A program made the position numbers and the translations under genes. Of a stretch of DNA of 9,244 nucleotides, positions 7,187 through 9,244 are shown in pieces (within the stretch, counting starts at the first letter, position 1; each line of letters begins with the position of its first letter). The notes below the pieces were generated by a model. That model ran no database searches. It was not told the DNA's origin and saw only the letters and a list, made by a program, of their open reading frames with translations. Source of the DNA: CALVUJ01 sp045119835 (GTDB lineage: Bacteria > Bacillota_I > Bacilli_A > RFN20 > DUOF01); contig JBGVED010000052.1 of NCBI GenBank assembly GCA_045119835.1, positions 1 to 9,244 on the forward strand, in the 5' to 3' direction.

Positions 7187-7747
7187 ATGTTTGATTATAG
7201 TAAAAAATTACAATTTCCTATTGATATAAAAAGAAGAGATTTAAAATTTGCTAAAGTATTAATAACTCAATATGGTGGTCCTGAAGGAGAACTAAGCGCA
7301 GCTTTAAGATATTTAAATCAGCGCTATACAATGCCAGATGAAAAAGGGAAGGCCTTACTAACAGATATTGGAACAGAAGAGTTAGCGCATGTGGAAATGA
7401 TTTGTACAATGGTATATCAATTGATGAAAGGGGCTACTATTGATGAACTTAAAGCGGCTGGTTTAGATGCACATTATGCAGATCATGGAATGGGGTTATA
7501 TCCAGTTAATGGTAATGGAGTTCCTTGGACTGCAGCATATTTCTCTACTACAGGAGATCCAGTAGCGGATATAAGTGAAAATATGGCAGCAGAGGAAAAA
7601 GCAAGAGCAGTATATGAAAATTTAATGAATATGACAGACAATCCAGAAATATTAAGACCACTTGAATGGTTAAGACAAAGAGAAATAGTTCACTTTAATA
7701 GATTTAAAGAACTATATGAAGACTATAAAATGAAAGGCTACAAATAG
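7187..7747 (+). CDS. cotJC: CotJC, manganese-catalase-like spore coat protein
   Basis: A 186-residue ferritin-like four-helix protein of the manganese catalase family, matching CotJC (about 189 residues in Bacillus). Expected dimanganese ligands are present with the family spacing: Glu35 in GGPEGELSAALRYLNQRYT, Glu65 and His68 in IGTEELAHVE, Glu136 in AAEEKAR and His169 in REIVHF. The enzyme would therefore be competent to dismutate hydrogen peroxide, or serves as a structural coat protein. It lacks the long C-terminal extension of classical Mn catalases, as CotJC does. I chose ATG 7187, preceded by GGAGG at 7172-7176; the in-frame ATG at 7163 lies upstream of this site within the CotJB end. 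The stop codon lies in the loop of a terminator. Confidence 0.95.
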   Translation: MFDYSKKLQFPIDIKRRDLKFAKVLITQYGGPEGELSAALRYLNQRYTMPDEKGKALLTDIGTEELAHVEMICTMVYQLMKGATIDELKAAGLDAHYADHGMGLYPVNGNGVPWTAAYFSTTGDPVADISENMAAEEKARAVYENLMNMTDNPEILRPLEWLRQREIVHFNRFKELYEDYKMKGYK

Positions 7748-7762
7748 TAGTCTTTTTATTTT
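7733..7762 (+). terminator. Rho-independent terminator overlapping the cotJC stop
   Basis: AAAGGCTAC (7733-7741), loop AAATA, GTAGTCTTT (7747-7755, one G-T pair), then TTATTTT. The TAG stop (7745-7747) straddles loop and stem, so the last codons of cotJC double as the left arm of the hairpin. Confidence 0.8.
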
Positions 7763-7802
7763 AAAGAAAAGAAAAAAAACAATAATCACATAAATAAAAA
7801 AA

Positions 7803-7830
7803 TTTAGTATATAATTATCTATATACTAAA
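7803..7830 (+). promoter_or_regulatory. mntP promoter -10 inside an 11-bp inverted repeat (candidate operator)
   Basis: TTTAGTATATA (7803-7813) and TATATACTAAA (7820-7830) are exact inverted copies around ATTATC. A perfect TATAAT occupies 7810-7815, inside this palindrome; the -35 is poor (best ATCACA 7785-7790 at 19 bases). A repressor on the palindrome would block polymerase directly. The TTAG...CTAA ends recall DtxR/MntR-type operators, but the inner sequence does not match a consensus I know. The AAAGGAG ribosome site (7828-7834) abuts the right arm. Confidence 0.65.
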
Positions 7831-7841
7831 GGAGAATTATA

Positions 7842-8390
7842 ATGGGCTTATTCGATATATTTATGCTAGCAGTAGCAGTGGCGACGGATGCTTTTGCAGT
7901 TTCTATTTGTAAAGGTACAACAATTAGAGAAAATTTAAAGAAAAAGGCTATTACAGTAGCCAGTTGGTTTGGTGTATTCCAAGGAATTATGCCTTTAATT
8001 GGTTTTTTCTTAATGGATAGTGTAGAAAAATATTTAAGTGGTATAAAAGCATATGTTATTTTTGGATTACTTGCTTATATTGGTATTTCAATGATTGTTA
8101 ACTCTCTAAAAAATGAAAAGATAGATTCATCTTTAAAGTTTAAAGAAATGCTCGTATTATCCTTAGCAACAAGTTTAGATGCACTGTCTATTGGAATGAC
8201 TGTTTCTTTATTAAGTGTAAATGTTTATTTAGCGGTTTCTATAATACCCCTTATAACATTCATGTTCTGCTTTTTTGGAGTAATAATTGGAAGTAAGTTT
8301 GGTGAAAAATATAAAAACAAAGCAGAAATTATAGGGGGAATAATTTTGATAATTTTAGGTCTTAAAGTACTAATTGGATATTTACTATAA
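7842..8390 (+). CDS. mntP: Manganese efflux pump MntP
   Basis: A 182-residue integral membrane protein that exports Mn2+ and protects against manganese overload. It has the MntP/YebN two-repeat layout with about six membrane helices. The two inverted half-repeats each carry the family's acidic motif: AVATDAFAVSICKG with Asp16 and LATSLDALSIGMTVSL with Asp113, both expected in the ion path. The length is normal and both ends are intact. AAAGGAG (7828-7834) precedes the ATG by seven bases. The leader predicted from the TATAAT at 7810 is only about 20 bases, too short for the yybP-ykoY Mn riboswitch that often controls mntP. Placement directly after cotJC ties Mn export to an Mn-dependent protein. 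Its 3' end converges with the next gene, five bases apart. Confidence 0.95.
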   Translation: MGLFDIFMLAVAVATDAFAVSICKGTTIRENLKKKAITVASWFGVFQGIMPLIGFFLMDSVEKYLSGIKAYVIFGLLAYIGISMIVNSLKNEKIDSSLKFKEMLVLSLATSLDALSIGMTVSLLSVNVYLAVSIIPLITFMFCFFGVIIGSKFGEKYKNKAEIIGGIILIILGLKVLIGYLL

Positions 8391-8395
8391 TGAAG

Positions 8396-9070
8396 TTAAC
8401 CATTAGTTCTTAAAGGATATTCAGTTAATGTTGGTATTTCAATTTCATTAATATCATAATTATATTCATAGATGGTTTTTATAACACTGTTATTGACAGT
8501 GTTTTCTTTTATAATTTTTAATATTTTGTTATTTTGAATAGTAATTGTGTAATTATTGTTTTCTTCGGTGCTATTATTGTTGTTTTCAACAGTTATTGTA
8601 TATACATTGCCCTTTTTTGTGGCGTAAATTGAATATGCAGTAATCAAGTTGCCCTCCTCATCAAATAAATTATTAATTATATCATTTAATTGACTTTTAG
8701 TCGCTTCAAGTAGAGAGGGCTCTATTTTAGAAGATGATTTTATTTCTTCATTATTAGCATTTTTAGTATAGTAAAAAGCGTATAAAGTATTATTTACACT
8801 TCCATACCACGTTTTAGTAGTTAAATCAGGGCCATCACTTGTATGAAGATATTTATCTCCATAATAAGTATCTGTTTGAGTAGATGAAGAGTATATACCA
8901 TTTATAATAGTTTCTGTTTTTGTTTTAACTTCTACGTTTCCGTTTATTTTAGTTTCCTTTAATACCTCTATAGCTTCTTCTTTTTTTATTGTTTTTTCTT
9001 TTTTGCAGGCACATCCAATCAAAAATAAAATTGTGCAACACAGCATAATGTTTAAAAGTGCTTTTCTCAT
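8396..9070 (-). CDS. Lipoprotein of unknown function, Asn-rich C-terminal part
   Basis: A 224-residue minus-strand lipoprotein: MRK start, hydrophobic segment with a CC pair, lipobox LIGC (Cys20), then ACKKEK. The mature part starts with a lysine/glutamate helix and continues in alternating strand patterns (NVEVKTKTETIING, DTYYGDKYLHTS, VYTITVENNNN, YTITIQNNKILKI) and ends YEYNYDINEIEIPTL. That strand-rich layout, with its closing 'I-x-I-P', is reminiscent of LolA/LppX-like lipoproteins, but I do not recognise a specific family. AAAGGAG (9079-9085, minus strand) precedes the ATG by eight bases. It is transcribed toward mntP with a five-base gap, and away from the rubrerythrin gene, with which it shares a promoter region. 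No ligand or enzymatic residues are evident. Confidence 0.8.
   Translation of the reverse strand: MRKALLNIMLCCTILFLIGCACKKEKTIKKEEAIEVLKETKINGNVEVKTKTETIINGIYSSSTQTDTYYGDKYLHTSDGPDLTTKTWYGSVNNTLYAFYYTKNANNEEIKSSSKIEPSLLEATKSQLNDIINNLFDEEGNLITAYSIYATKKGNVYTITVENNNNSTEENNNYTITIQNNKILKIIKENTVNNSVIKTIYEYNYDINEIEIPTLTEYPLRTNG
8483..8509 (+). terminator. Likely mntP terminator inside the convergent lipoprotein gene
   Basis: A perfect eight-pair stem, AACACTGT (8483-8490) and ACAGTGTT (8496-8503), has loop TATTG and is followed by TTCTTTT. The T-rich run is only on the plus-strand side, so it should stop mntP transcripts, about 93 bases past the mntP stop, within antisense of the lipoprotein gene. 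Confidence 0.6.
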
Positions 9071-9113
9071 TTTTTTATCTCCTTTTACTAATAGTATTTG
9101 TAGAAAAAATTTT

Positions 9114-9143
9114 TTTATAAAAAAATAAAATTTTTGATGTTAA
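9114..9143 (-). promoter_or_regulatory. Probable promoter of the minus-strand lipoprotein gene
   Basis: Read on the minus strand, TTAACA (9138-9143; five of six matches to TTGACA) is followed, after 18 bases, by TATAAA (9114-9119; five of six). The predicted leader before the ATG at 9070 is about 35-40 bases. Confidence 0.5.
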
Positions 9144-9165
9144 AAATGAAATTGTATATTATAAT
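9134..9165 (+). promoter_or_regulatory. Probable promoter of the rubrerythrin gene
   Basis: TTGATG (9134-9139) is followed after 17 bases by TATTAT (9157-9162); a perfect TATAAT at 9160-9165 overlaps it and could be the actual -10. The -35 overlaps the -35 of the divergent lipoprotein promoter. Confidence 0.5.
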
Positions 9166-9172
9166 TTTAGTA

Positions 9173-9188
9173 GTGAATTAATATTCAC
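9173..9188 (+). repeat. Inverted repeat GTGAAT-TAAT-ATTCAC, candidate operator
   Basis: A perfect six-base inverted repeat around TAAT lies just downstream of the -10, near the predicted start of transcription, and is followed by GGGAGG (9193-9198). The position suits a repressor site. The outer bases (GTGAA...TTCACAA) look like Rex half-sites but are spaced six rather than four bases apart. Confidence 0.45.
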
Positions 9189-9205
9189 AAAAGGGAGGCA
9201 TAAAA

Positions 9206-9244
9206 ATGGAATTAAAAGGTTCAAAAACAGAAAAAAATTTACTT
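9206..9244 (+). CDS. Rubrerythrin, first 13 codons (cut by window end)
   Basis: The frame begins at ATG 9206 after a GGGAGG ribosome site and reads MELKGSKTEKNLL to the window edge. This matches the very conserved start of rubrerythrins ('LKGTKTEKNLLEAFAGE...'), diiron plus rubredoxin-type proteins that reduce hydrogen peroxide in the cytoplasm of anaerobes. All metal-binding residues lie outside the window, so the call rests on the N-terminus alone. Context supports it: promoter, operator-like palindrome and a neighbourhood of Mn catalase and Mn exporter genes. Confidence 0.75.
   Translation, partial: MELKGSKTEKNLL

Noticed and set aside
7748..7841. yybP-ykoY manganese riboswitch upstream of mntP
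   Set aside because: The gap is 94 bases, begins with the cotJC terminator and is otherwise A-rich with no paired helices like that riboswitch; the likely promoter leaves only about 20 bases of leader.
9159..9173. PerR box at the rubrerythrin promoter
   Set aside because: One half, TTATAAT, is perfect but overlaps the -10 and occurs by chance in such AT-rich DNA; the other half matches only three of seven positions.
9171..9190. Canonical Rex operator
   Set aside because: The right half TTCACAA is exact, but the left half is TAGTGAA and the spacing is six rather than four, so it is kept only as a candidate palindrome.
1..9244. TGA read as tryptophan (mycoplasma-type code)
   Set aside because: Trp residues at conserved positions, such as WPW in CotJB, are all TGG, and TGA ends the DUF362 gene right before the next start.

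Overview
The window is very AT-rich chromosomal DNA from a low-GC Bacillota organism. Short intergenic gaps, strong AAGGAGG-type ribosome sites, U-tract hairpin terminators and a CotJ spore-coat locus point to a Bacilli or Erysipelotrichia-like (possibly gut) lineage; that placement is inference. The standard code is in use: Trp is TGG and TGA ends a gene. No mobile element, CRISPR array, tRNA or rRNA was seen, and no gene-free stretch exceeds 300 bases.

Left part (2-4192, all +): the 3' two-thirds of uvrB, two overlapping membrane proteins of YcxB type, then three tightly coupled lipoprotein genes. The lipoproteins carry a thioredoxin-like fold with a CYGC motif, a rhodanese-like domain with a CGGGGY loop, and a domain whose C-terminus resembles an FMN-binding (flavinylated) domain. 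The last two junctions overlap by one base, so they are probably made together as an extracytoplasmic redox or sulfur set.

Middle (4193-6587, +): secG with its own promoter and terminator, then a DUF362 protein with a two-cluster ferredoxin tail, then an RluA-family pseudouridine synthase, ended by a strong terminator.

Right part (6588-9244): a CotJA-CotJB-like fusion followed by cotJC (manganese-catalase-like coat protein), then mntP (Mn2+ exporter) under a promoter that lies inside a long inverted repeat. A convergent lipoprotein gene follows on the minus strand, and finally the first 13 codons of a probable rubrerythrin, divergent from that lipoprotein. The neighbourhood combines Mn handling with peroxide removal (CotJC, MntP, rubrerythrin). 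All four lipoproteins in the window share the cleavage-site signature GC-[SA]-CK.
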